From contig NZ_NMQW01000053.1 of assembly GCF_002234615.1 (NCBI RefSeq), positions 53,573 to 117,572 on the forward strand: 64,000 nucleotides of DNA. Reading direction: 5' to 3'. A program made the position numbers and the translations under genes. Of this stretch, positions 34,009 through 41,046 are shown piece after piece (position 1 is the stretch's first letter; every line of letters starts with the position of its first letter). This stretch comes from Paenibacillus rigui. Its GTDB lineage: Bacteria; Bacillota; Bacilli; Paenibacillales; NBRC-103111. The notes beneath the pieces were generated by a model that saw only the letters and a list, made by a program, of their open reading frames with translations, had not been told where the DNA came from and did no database searches.

Positions 34009-34995
34009 ATGAAGATGGAGATGAAAAGGATTGTGGGCAGGAAGGTATGGATTCAAATGGCACTGTGGGGAGCCCTTTGCGGGCTGAGCGTCGTACCCGG
34101 TTATGCGGCAGCGGAAGAGGCGGGGGCTGTTCAGGCACCTGCCGCGAAGGATGTAGTCCGTAATGTGAGCAGCTACCTGCAGTGGAATACCCCGGTCAAC
34201 CTTCAGCTGGAGGACAAAGCGCTTCCTGTTCAAGGTGCCATGATCAATACGGTCATTATGGTACCGCTTCGCTCGGTTGCGGAAGCCTCCGGTGCCCGGT
34301 TGACGTGGGATGAAGCAACCCGGTCTGTGCGTATCGAAGGCAGCCAGCTGTCGGCCGTGCAAAAGCTGGGGGAGAAAAGCGTTACGGTGAACGGCACAAG
34401 CTACGAGCTGGACCATGAGTCGATGCTATCCGACGGAAATCTTTTGGTGCCTGCAAGGCTGCTGCCGCTTGTATTGGGCTTGGAGCTTCGGTGGGATTCG
34501 GCGAGCCGCACGCTTGCGCTGTCCTCCCGGCATGGATCGGGGGGCTTGACCATCCGAACGGAGGCATTTCAGCTGAATGGGAATATTCCTGTGGCGTATG
34601 CCCATGGCGGTGTCCCCGGCGGACAGAACGTCAGCCTTCCTGTGAGTTGGAGTAATGCGCCCGCAGGGACGCAGTCCTTTGCCGTTGTGATGTACGATAT
34701 TCACCCGATTGCGGACAATTATATTCATTGGAGCGTCATCGATTTGCCTGCGGATATGCAAGGGTTGAAGGAAGGGGAGGCGGGATCGTTGAAGGCGGGA
34801 AGGGAGCTGAACAGCTACTTCGGCATGGAGCCGCCGCGCTATTCAGGGGATCACCTGTACCGGGTAGCGGTTTATGCCTTGGATACGAAAAAGCTTGATG
34901 CAGCGGAGACACCCGTCTTTTTCGAGCAGCTGGAGCCGCTGTTGAAGGAGCATATGCTCGGGTATGCGGAAGTGGACGGCTTTTTTAAGCAATAA
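34009..34995 (+). CDS. Secreted protein: copper-amine-oxidase N-domain fused to a PEBP/YbhB domain
   Basis: This 328-residue protein has a signal peptide ending near residue 35 (GYAAAEE). Residues about 55-170 carry the stalk domain common in Paenibacillus surface proteins: VNLQLEDKALPVQG, MVPLRSVAEASGARLTWDEA, SVTVNGTSYELD, LVPARLLPLVLGLELRWDS. Residues about 180-328 resemble the YbhB/YbcL phosphatidylethanolamine-binding fold: GGQNVSLPVSWSNAPAGTQSFAVVMYDIHPIADNYIHWSVIDLP and a late YRVAVYALD. The usual DPDAP reads DIHPI. The fusion would place a PEBP domain at the cell surface; its ligand is unknown. ATG 34015 is an equally good start. Confidence 0.75.
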   Translation: MKMEMKRIVGRKVWIQMALWGALCGLSVVPGYAAAEEAGAVQAPAAKDVVRNVSSYLQWNTPVNLQLEDKALPVQGAMINTVIMVPLRSVAEASGARLTWDEATRSVRIEGSQLSAVQKLGEKSVTVNGTSYELDHESMLSDGNLLVPARLLPLVLGLELRWDSASRTLALSSRHGSGGLTIRTEAFQLNGNIPVAYAHGGVPGGQNVSLPVSWSNAPAGTQSFAVVMYDIHPIADNYIHWSVIDLPADMQGLKEGEAGSLKAGRELNSYFGMEPPRYSGDHLYRVAVYALDTKKLDAAETPVFFEQLEPLLKEHMLGYAEVDGFFKQ

Positions 34996-35018
34996 GGCTA
35001 CTTACACCATCAGCTTAA

Positions 35019-35076
35019 GAAAAAACAAACCTCGCAAGACCCAAGGGAAGCTTCTGCTTGGTGTCGGCGAGGTTTG
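35019..35076 (-). terminator. Terminator of the SDR gene
   Basis: CAAACCTCGC (35026-35035) pairs with GCGAGGTTTG (35067-35076), with further pairs inside. On the minus strand it is followed by TTTTTTC. Confidence 0.8.
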
Positions 35077-35117
35077 CTGCTTGTTGGATCCTATTGTAGG
35101 GCTAAAAGCTGCTCACG

Positions 35118-35837
35118 TTACTGCGGATTCGTCGTCCAGATGCCGGCTGTTTTCACGAAGACGCGCTGTGGCAGCTTCAAGGCGGCGACGATCAGCTCCG
35201 CTACATCCTCCGGCTGCATCATGCGGTCTTCATCGCCGATTTTGAGCCCGGCATTGGCTGCAAGCTCGGTATTGACCGTGCTTGGGGTCAAGGCGGTGAC
35301 ACGGATGTTCGATTTGCGAACCTCCTGGAGCAGTGATTCGGTCAGCCCCAGCACGGCGAACTTGGATGCGCAGTAGGCGGAGCCTGTAGCAAAGCCGCGC
35401 TCCCCTGCGGTGGACGCCACATTGATGATGCTTCCTTCGTTTTGTTGGATCATTGTTGGCAGTACCGCGCGGCTGACGTAGTAAGTCCCCATCAGGTTCA
35501 CCTGGATAATCCGCTCCCATGTGCTTGGCTCCATGTCCAGCACGGTGCCGAATTGGGCGATGCCGGCATTGTTAATCAGAATGTCGATGGAGCCGAGCTG
35601 CCCGATTAACTGGGCGACAGCCGTATCCACCTGCTCCTTGTCGGCTACGTCGGCGGTTGCATAAACTACGCGAACGCCATGCGCCGTGCTTAGCTCCTGT
35701 TGAAGTGCCTCCAGGTCGGCAGCGCTTCTCGCGATGAGTCCGAGCTGCACGCCCTCTTGGGCAAGCGCGATGGCTGCGGCTTTACCGATGCCTTTGCCTG
35801 CACCGGTGATGATGGCTGTTTTGTTGTGAAGTGTCAT
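35118..35837 (-). CDS. Short-chain dehydrogenase (FabG-like)
   Basis: This 239-residue classical SDR has [12 protein letters not shown] for cofactor, [13 protein letters not shown], catalytic Ser in [11 protein letters not shown], and YCASK. The Arg in LIARSA after strand 2 suggests NADPH. It resembles the 3-ketoacyl-ACP reductase subgroup often annotated as 3-ketoacyl reductase YmfI/FabG paralogue. It is a lone gene with its own terminator; the substrate is unknown. Confidence 0.85.
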   Translation of the reverse strand: MTLHNKTAIITGAGKGIGKAAAIALAQEGVQLGLIARSAADLEALQQELSTAHGVRVVYATADVADKEQVDTAVAQLIGQLGSIDILINNAGIAQFGTVLDMEPSTWERIIQVNLMGTYYVSRAVLPTMIQQNEGSIINVASTAGERGFATGSAYCASKFAVLGLTESLLQEVRKSNIRVTALTPSTVNTELAANAGLKIGDEDRMMQPEDVAELIVAALKLPQRVFVKTAGIWTTNPQ

Positions 35838-36079
35838 GGTCGTCTCTCCTTCTCCATAATGGGATGCCTGCTATTTGTATTGTTTGGCTTCTCTCACAGC
35901 TGATTATAGGGAAATGGCCAAACGAACACAAATCCAGCGGAAAAAAGCGACGCTGTAGGCGACTGCAGAGCCTGGAAATTGAAACGAACCTGCCTCCGGT
36001 TACGTAAGAAATGACGAAGCGAATGCTTGGAGGAGTCCCTTTGCGGGGATTGCCCGGCGAAGCTTTTCTGATAAAAAGC
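35838..36079. other. Gene-free stretch before the hairpin repeats
   Basis: A divergent promoter region. A hairpin (AGCTTTT, 36061-36067, with AAAAAGC, 36073-36079) closes it. Frame 36011-36253 is open into the following small gene but has no convincing ribosome site. Confidence 0.4.
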
Positions 36080-36237
36080 CGAGCATACGCTGAAGATGCC
36101 AGCTTTCCCTTGGAAAGTGCAGCGCGCGCTTACGAAGCTAGCTTTCCTTCGGAAAGCTCGGCGTACGCTTACGAAGCTAGCTTTCCTTCGGAAAGCTCAG
36201 CCCACGCTTACGAAGCTAGCTTTCCTTCGGAAAGCTC
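36080..36237 (+). repeat. Tandem 39-bp repeats, each with a hairpin
   Basis: Two 39-bp units (36160-36198 and 36199-36237) differ at only a few bases. A 36-base partial unit (36124-36159) and a degenerate unit (about 36080-36123) precede them. Each complete unit contains AGCTTTCC-TTC-GGAAAGCT, an 8-bp stem with a 3-base loop, so three strong hairpins stand in a row directly before the ribosome site at 36239. The unit length is a multiple of three and the frame stays open, so a translated SFPSES-type repeat is an alternative. Confidence 0.8.
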
Positions 36238-36253
36238 TAAGGAGGTAATCCCC

Positions 36254-36442
36254 ATGTTAAAAAGATTACTAAGCAAGCTGCTAGGACTCGACAAACACCG
36301 CGGCTCCCACTACCGCCCTTATCGAAGCAGCAGCGATGACTACAGGAAATACGGCAGCCGTCCGCACAGCTCCCATCGCCACAATCAATACGGACACAAC
36401 CATTATAAAAGAAGAGGCTCCTCCAGCTCCTACAGCAGTTAA
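36254..36442 (+). CDS. Small Ser/Tyr/His/Arg-rich protein
   Basis: This 62-residue protein is preceded by a near-consensus ribosome site AAGGAGGT seven bases before ATG 36254, which supports it as a real gene. The N-terminus LKRLLSKLLGL is a short amphipathic helix. The remainder is low complexity: many Ser, Tyr, His and Arg with SSHRHNQYGHNHYKRRG and a terminal SSSSYSS. I do not recognise a family. Possible roles are a spore-coat or surface-associated peptide, or a substrate of the adjacent kinase, all inference. The leader carries the hairpin repeats. Confidence 0.6.
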   Translation: MLKRLLSKLLGLDKHRGSHYRPYRSSSDDYRKYGSRPHSSHRHNQYGHNHYKRRGSSSSYSS

Positions 36443-36460
36443 GCCGGAGCGGGCTGTGAA

Positions 36461-37351
36461 TTAACGCAAATGAGGCAGCAGCCGTTTGATCTCTTGCCGC
36501 AATTCCCCTGTATTTCGATAAGGCTGTTCCGTCTGCAGCAAGCGGCGGAGCAGCTTTTTTGTGTCCGGGTGCAGCGACAGCTCCTCTTCCCAGCTCTGTT
36601 CCCCGGTCTCGCTGCCAGGCGTCAGCTCCTTCTCAGTATAGGTGCTGTACAGCAGGAACAGCAGCAGATGCCCGATAGCGTAAAAATCGCTGGAGACGTG
36701 GATTTTGCGCCGCAGCACCTTTTCCGAGGGATCATCGGCATCGATATCATAAGGATCGTAATCGTCCGGATGGCTGCCGGCCAGCTCGCGGGATAGCCCC
36801 ACATCGATCAGCTGGATACTGTTACCGTGCAGCAGTACGTTCGCGATGCTGATATCCCGGTGGACGATCCCGCAGGCGTGCAAATAGCCTACGACTGCCA
36901 GCAGCTTCAGAACGAGGTGCAGCGACGCCTTCTCCGAAAACATGCGGTTCTCTTCAAACAACAGCCGGTCCAGGCTCGTTCCCTCCATGAATTCCATCGT
37001 GAAGCACAAGTGCTCTCCATAACGGAACTGCTCGTAAAAGGCGGGAAGCGCAGGATGATCGAGCCGCCGCAGGATGGCGGTTTCCATGCTGTAAATGAGC
37101 GCAGCACGCTTCCTCCCCCCTCGTAGAGGATATACTCTTTTCAGCACGCAGCGGCGGCCGGAGCGGATATCGCGGCACAAATAAGCGGTGCCATAGCTGC
37201 CGCTGCCCAGCTTGCGGATGATGCGATATCGGCCTGCAACCACGCGGTCCTGCCGAAACCGCAGGAGGTCGTGCCAGAGGCGCAGCCCGGTACGAAAGCT
37301 TTTGCCCCAACGCCGCCAAATCGGTGTTTCCCCCTGCGGGCTCATCTTCAT
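36461..37351 (-). CDS. Serine/threonine protein kinase (atypical DVG motif)
   Basis: This 296-residue soluble kinase has the glycine loop KLGSGSYGTAY, catalytic Lys in RRCVLKRV, the catalytic loop HRDISIANVLL and the metal-binding motif as DVG (LIDVGLS) rather than DFG. The C-lobe continues through SSDFYAIGHLLLFLLYS. A basic 60-residue N-terminal stretch (WRRWGKSFRTGLRLWHDLLRFRQ) may contact membrane or nucleic acid. No extracellular PASTA repeats or membrane helix are present, unlike PrkC. ATG 37351 has AGAGGTG eight bases before it. It converges on the small Ser/Tyr-rich gene with an 18-base gap. Confidence 0.85.
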   Translation of the reverse strand: MKMSPQGETPIWRRWGKSFRTGLRLWHDLLRFRQDRVVAGRYRIIRKLGSGSYGTAYLCRDIRSGRRCVLKRVYPLRGGRKRAALIYSMETAILRRLDHPALPAFYEQFRYGEHLCFTMEFMEGTSLDRLLFEENRMFSEKASLHLVLKLLAVVGYLHACGIVHRDISIANVLLHGNSIQLIDVGLSRELAGSHPDDYDPYDIDADDPSEKVLRRKIHVSSDFYAIGHLLLFLLYSTYTEKELTPGSETGEQSWEEELSLHPDTKKLLRRLLQTEQPYRNTGELRQEIKRLLPHLR

Positions 37352-37520
37352 ATCGTTACACCTCTCTCCCGAATTGTATGATTTCTCAGGCTTTTCCCAG
37401 GAAAGCGCAGTCATTTTTGAAATTTGTGTAAACTGCTATTTTGTTCGTGCAATTGCCAGGGAACTGTGCTACGATACGCCTTAGTTTTAGAGCACGGTAT
37501 CTCAAAAAGAAGGTGACATC

Positions 37521-38915
37521 ATGACGTCCGTCCAAGGAAACCTGGAGCATGGAGAGAAGCCGGAGAAAATCAATTTGTTTTTTCTGACATGGCCCATCTT
37601 TCTTGAAATCTTTCTATTCATGCTGATGGGGATTGCCGATACCTTTATGTTAAGCGCTATATCCGATAACGCCGTTTCGGGCGTCGGGGCAGCGAACCAA
37701 TATCTTCATATTGCCATACTCATTCTCGAAGTGATCGGCAACGGCGCATCCATCGTGGTCGCCCAATACATCGGCTCACGCAAGCTGATTGAAGCGGCCA
37801 AAATATCGGCGCTGGCGGTAACGCTGAATTTGCTCGTAGGCTTGCTGATCAGTACGGCCTTCGTCATATTCTGCGGCAGACTATTGGAGACGCTGAATTT
37901 GACCGGAGAAATTTTGGCATTTGCCAAAAGCTACTTATATATTGTAGGCGGCGGTATTTTTTTGCAAGCGATCATTAATTCGCTCTCCGCGATTATCCGG
38001 GTACACGGGTTTACGAAGGAAGCGATGTTCGTCTCGCTCGGGATGAATGTCATTCATATTATCGGGAATTACAGCCTTATTTTCGGCCATTTCGGTGCTC
38101 CGGAGCTGGGTGTGCAGGGGGCAGCGATCTCCTCGGTCATCAGCCGCGGGCTTGCACTGCTGGTGTTCCTGTGGCTCCTCTACCGCATTATGGCGGTACG
38201 GATTGAGCTGCGGTATTACTTTTCGTTATCGAAGGAGTACATCGGTAAAATTTTGAAAATTGGTATTCCCTCGGCCTTCGAGCAGGTCATGTATCAAATG
38301 TGTCAAACCGTCTTCGTCTATTATACTACGTTTCTTGGGGCCGAAGCGTTGGCGGCGAAGCAGTATGCGTCGAACATTTCGATGTTCATCTATTTGTTCG
38401 CCCTTGCAATAGGAATGGGAACGGCTATCATCGTAGGCAGATTGGTGGGCGGGAATCGTAGTCAGGAGGCTTACACCCGTGTTTGGAAAAGTGTGCGCTG
38501 GGCAAGTGCCGCTACCCTGCTGATGGTGGTTACGGTCATTATTCTTCGCAAGCCGCTCATGGGGATGTTCACCGTCGATTCGGAAATTATCCGGCTGGGT
38601 GCGAATGCGCTACTGCTCAGCATCGTGCTCGAAACCGGGCGAACCGTCAACATCGTGCTGATCAATTCGCTCCGGGCGGCGGGCGATGCGAAATATCCGC
38701 TGTGGGTCGGTATGTTCACGATGGTGGGCATGAGCTTGTCGCTAGGTTATTTGTTCGTGTTCAAGCTGGATCTGGGCTTGGCCGGTATCTGGCTTGCCAT
38801 AGCGGCAGACGAGTGGATGCGTGCGTTCATCATGTATTTCCGGTGGAAAAGTCGGGCATGGGAGAAGCACAGTCTCGTGAAGCACGAGTTTAAGGAACAA
38901 TCCGTCTCCGTTTAG
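37521..38915 (+). CDS. MATE family efflux transporter
   Basis: This 464-residue membrane protein has 12 predicted helices in two similar halves. The first starts with LFFLTWPIFLEIFLFMLMGIADTFMLS, and the second with ILKIGIPSAFEQVMYQMCQTVFVYYTTFLG. Such proteins export organic cations or drugs using Na+ or H+. An AAGAAGGTGA ribosome site precedes ATG 37521. It is a single gene ending at a shared terminator. Confidence 0.9.
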   Translation: MTSVQGNLEHGEKPEKINLFFLTWPIFLEIFLFMLMGIADTFMLSAISDNAVSGVGAANQYLHIAILILEVIGNGASIVVAQYIGSRKLIEAAKISALAVTLNLLVGLLISTAFVIFCGRLLETLNLTGEILAFAKSYLYIVGGGIFLQAIINSLSAIIRVHGFTKEAMFVSLGMNVIHIIGNYSLIFGHFGAPELGVQGAAISSVISRGLALLVFLWLLYRIMAVRIELRYYFSLSKEYIGKILKIGIPSAFEQVMYQMCQTVFVYYTTFLGAEALAAKQYASNISMFIYLFALAIGMGTAIIVGRLVGGNRSQEAYTRVWKSVRWASAATLLMVVTVIILRKPLMGMFTVDSEIIRLGANALLLSIVLETGRTVNIVLINSLRAAGDAKYPLWVGMFTMVGMSLSLGYLFVFKLDLGLAGIWLAIAADEWMRAFIMYFRWKSRAWEKHSLVKHEFKEQSVSV

Positions 38916-38928
38916 CCGGGGATAGAAC

Positions 38929-38968
38929 AAAAGGAGGGGCTTGCTGTTAAGCGGAGCCTCTCCTTTTT
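38929..38968. terminator. Bidirectional terminator
   Basis: AAAAGGAG-GGCT pairs with AGCC-CTCCTTTT between the converging MATE and DedA genes, with a T run on the plus side. Confidence 0.8.
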
Positions 38969-39555
38969 AGTTTATACGCATATTTCACGAGAACGAAGGC
39001 GGCCAAGGCGGAGCAAGGAATCCATAACAGCCTCAAACCGTAGTGGTGCACCATCAGCATAGCATCATCGACATGTCCGCCGGCGAATTGCCCGATCGTA
39101 AAGAAGAGCAGCGTCCAGACCAAGCCTGTTGTGTAAGAGATCATCGCATAGCGGCGGAAGGTCATTTGGTTGAACCCGACGATATACGGGACGACATGTC
39201 GCACAACCGGGAAAAAGTAGCTGATGACCAGCGCGAAGCTGCCGTATTTGTCGATCAGCCGTTCCGAGGTACGCAAATACTTGTCCATGTTTTTTTTCTT
39301 TCGCAATTTATTGAGAATGGGGGTCCCGATGAAACGGCCCAGCACATACCCGAGGGATAAACCGGAAATGACCCCGAGATAGGTCAGCAGAAAAGCCGGA
39401 AGCCAGAGAAGCAGGCCGCTTGCAGTCGCAGCGCCCCCGGTCATCACGATGACCTCGTCAGGGATCGGCATCCCTACAATCCCGAGCCACAGCATAAAAA
39501 ATAGTGCGGCATATCCATACTGCCCAATCAGGCTGAGCAGTGCATCGTAGCTCAT
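38947..39555 (-). CDS. DedA family membrane protein
   Basis: This 202-residue protein has the DedA/SNARE-associated pattern: GIVGMPIPDEVIVMTGGAA near the N-terminus, LGYVLGRFIGTPILNKLRKK, and FFPVVRHVVPYIVGFNQM with the conserved Arg. Four to five membrane helices are present. Family members are flippases for undecaprenyl phosphate or phosphatidylethanolamine, or affect membrane energetics. The ATG at 39555 is preceded by GGAGCGACG. It overlaps the terminator by a few bases at its 3' end. Confidence 0.88.
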   Translation of the reverse strand: MSYDALLSLIGQYGYAALFFMLWLGIVGMPIPDEVIVMTGGAATASGLLLWLPAFLLTYLGVISGLSLGYVLGRFIGTPILNKLRKKKNMDKYLRTSERLIDKYGSFALVISYFFPVVRHVVPYIVGFNQMTFRRYAMISYTTGLVWTLLFFTIGQFAGGHVDDAMLMVHHYGLRLLWIPCSALAAFVLVKYAYKLKRRGSA

Positions 39556-39792
39556 GATTTCGTCGCTCCTTCACACATAAGGTACCGCTAATCGTGAGCG
39601 GTGCACTTTACCAGCATACAGATTCTGGATGCCGGATTCAACTGGCTGAGGTTGGGGGGCGGGGCTGGACCTGAGGCGGGGACTTGGATGAGAGTGGTAT
39701 TTGCGGAACCGGCTGAAATAGGGTCGGTTTTTTGTGTTCACGTTATGAAATATTACACATAAGTTGGAATATGAAATTTAATGTTAAATATA
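39556..39792. other. Intergenic region before add
   Basis: A divergent region with a small hairpin (ACCGCT/AGCGGT, about 39584-39602) and G-rich DNA at 39650-39690. No gene or known riboswitch was recognised. Confidence 0.4.
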
Positions 39793-39821
39793 TTGACATT
39801 ACAATGACATGAGAGTAAAGT
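39793..39821 (+). promoter_or_regulatory. Sigma-A promoter of add
   Basis: TTGACA (39793-39798) and TAAAGT (39816-39821) have a 17-base spacer, 78 bases before the adenosine deaminase start. Confidence 0.7.
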
Positions 39822-39899
39822 GAATAAAAATATTGAAAAGTCGGTCTGTCGCAGCTGTAGTTTTTAGTTATCGATCAAGCTGAGGAGGAGTGATCTGTT

Positions 39900-40946
39900 A
39901 TGGATAAGCAAGGAAGTTATAAGCTGCTGCATCAATTGCCTAAGGTGGATCTTCATGTGCATTTGGACGGAAGTGTAAAGCCCGAAACGCTGCTGGAGCT
40001 TGCGCGGGAGCGGGGGGTCCGCTTGCCTGCAGCATGTAAGCATACGCTGATTCCTTTCATGCAGGTCGAGGACAGCTGTGCGAGCTTGAAGGAATACTTG
40101 AGCAAATTCGATTTTGTGCTTCCGTTTCTGCAAACAGGAGAAGCGATTGAGCGTGTCGCCTACGAGATTGCAGAGCAAGCGGCAGAGCATAACTGCCGTT
40201 ATGTTGAAGTCCGCTTCGCGCCGCAGCTGCATCGCAGCATGGGGCTGTCTGCGGAGGAGACGATTCGCTTCGTGCTGGACGGCTTGAAGCGCGGAGAGCG
40301 GGATTTCGGTATCAAAGCCCGTGCCATTGCGATCTGCATGCGGCATCATGGACGCGAGGACAATCTGGCCGTGGTGAAAGCGGCAGCCCGTTATGTAGGT
40401 CAAGGGATGGCGGCCGTCGATTTGGCCGGAGATGAAGCCTCCTTCCCGCCGGAACTGTTCCGCGAGGTGTTCGCCCTGTCCCGCACGCTCGGGATTCCCG
40501 TTACGATCCACGCCGGAGAAGCGGGCGGTGCCGATAACGTCTACGAGGCGGTCACGCACCTCGGTGCTGCCCGGATCGGGCATGGCGTCCGTCTGAAGGA
40601 GAATCCCTCGATCCTGGAGATGGTGCTGGAGCGCCGCGTGCCGCTGGAGATGTGCCCGGTCAGCAACATTCAGACCAAAGCGGTGACGGATTGGAATGTG
40701 TATCCGATCCGGGAATATTTTGACCGCGGGCTTCTCGTGACGGTGAATACGGATAACCCGATCGTATCGGGTACGAATATTACGAAGGAATACGAAATTT
40801 TGGCCGAAAAGTTCGGCTTCACGGTGAGCGAGCTGGTCAAGCTCATTATGAATGGGGTGGAGGCGGCTTTCCTGGAGGATAGCGAGAAGCAGTCGCTGAA
40901 GCTTGATTTTGAACAACAACTGCAAGCACTCGGTGTGGCCTATTAA
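39900..40946 (+). CDS. add: Adenosine deaminase
   Basis: This 348-residue Zn enzyme converts adenosine to inosine. Zn-binding HVHLDGSVKPETL is at the N-terminus, then RYVEVRFAPQLH, the HAGE motif in ITIHAGEAGGADNVYEA, HGVRL, CPVSNIQTKAV and NTDNPIVSGTNITKEY. The second Asp of the classic TDDP is Asn, as in some bacterial adenosine deaminases. GAGGAG precedes ATG 39900. It stands alone but complements the nucleoside hydrolase/adenine deaminase operon 10 kb away. Confidence 0.93.
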   Translation: MDKQGSYKLLHQLPKVDLHVHLDGSVKPETLLELARERGVRLPAACKHTLIPFMQVEDSCASLKEYLSKFDFVLPFLQTGEAIERVAYEIAEQAAEHNCRYVEVRFAPQLHRSMGLSAEETIRFVLDGLKRGERDFGIKARAIAICMRHHGREDNLAVVKAAARYVGQGMAAVDLAGDEASFPPELFREVFALSRTLGIPVTIHAGEAGGADNVYEAVTHLGAARIGHGVRLKENPSILEMVLERRVPLEMCPVSNIQTKAVTDWNVYPIREYFDRGLLVTVNTDNPIVSGTNITKEYEILAEKFGFTVSELVKLIMNGVEAAFLEDSEKQSLKLDFEQQLQALGVAY

Positions 40947-40979
40947 CGGGCTACCATCCTGCTGCAAGCAAGCTGAGGC

Positions 40980-41008
40980 AACCTCCCTTACGCGTAGGGG
41001 AGGTTGAT
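40980..41008. terminator. Bidirectional hairpin between add and yesM-like gene
   Basis: AACCTCCC (40980-40987) pairs with GGGAGGTT (40998-41005). Only a short T-rich tail follows on either strand. Confidence 0.55.
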
Positions 41009-41046
41009 TTATGTCCCTCGGCCATATTGAAGGATGGCGAAGCTGT

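Noticed and set aside
36080..36237. CRISPR array
   Set aside because: The units are contiguous with no unique spacers, and no cas genes are near.
36011..36253. Protein-coding repeat upstream of the small Ser/Tyr-rich gene
   Set aside because: No ribosome site at 36011, and a near-consensus one at 36239-36246 serves ATG 36254. The repeats are better explained as DNA/RNA hairpins, though translation is not excluded.
39822..39899. Purine riboswitch before add
   Set aside because: The leader is only about 70 bases and lacks the three-helix purine aptamer core.
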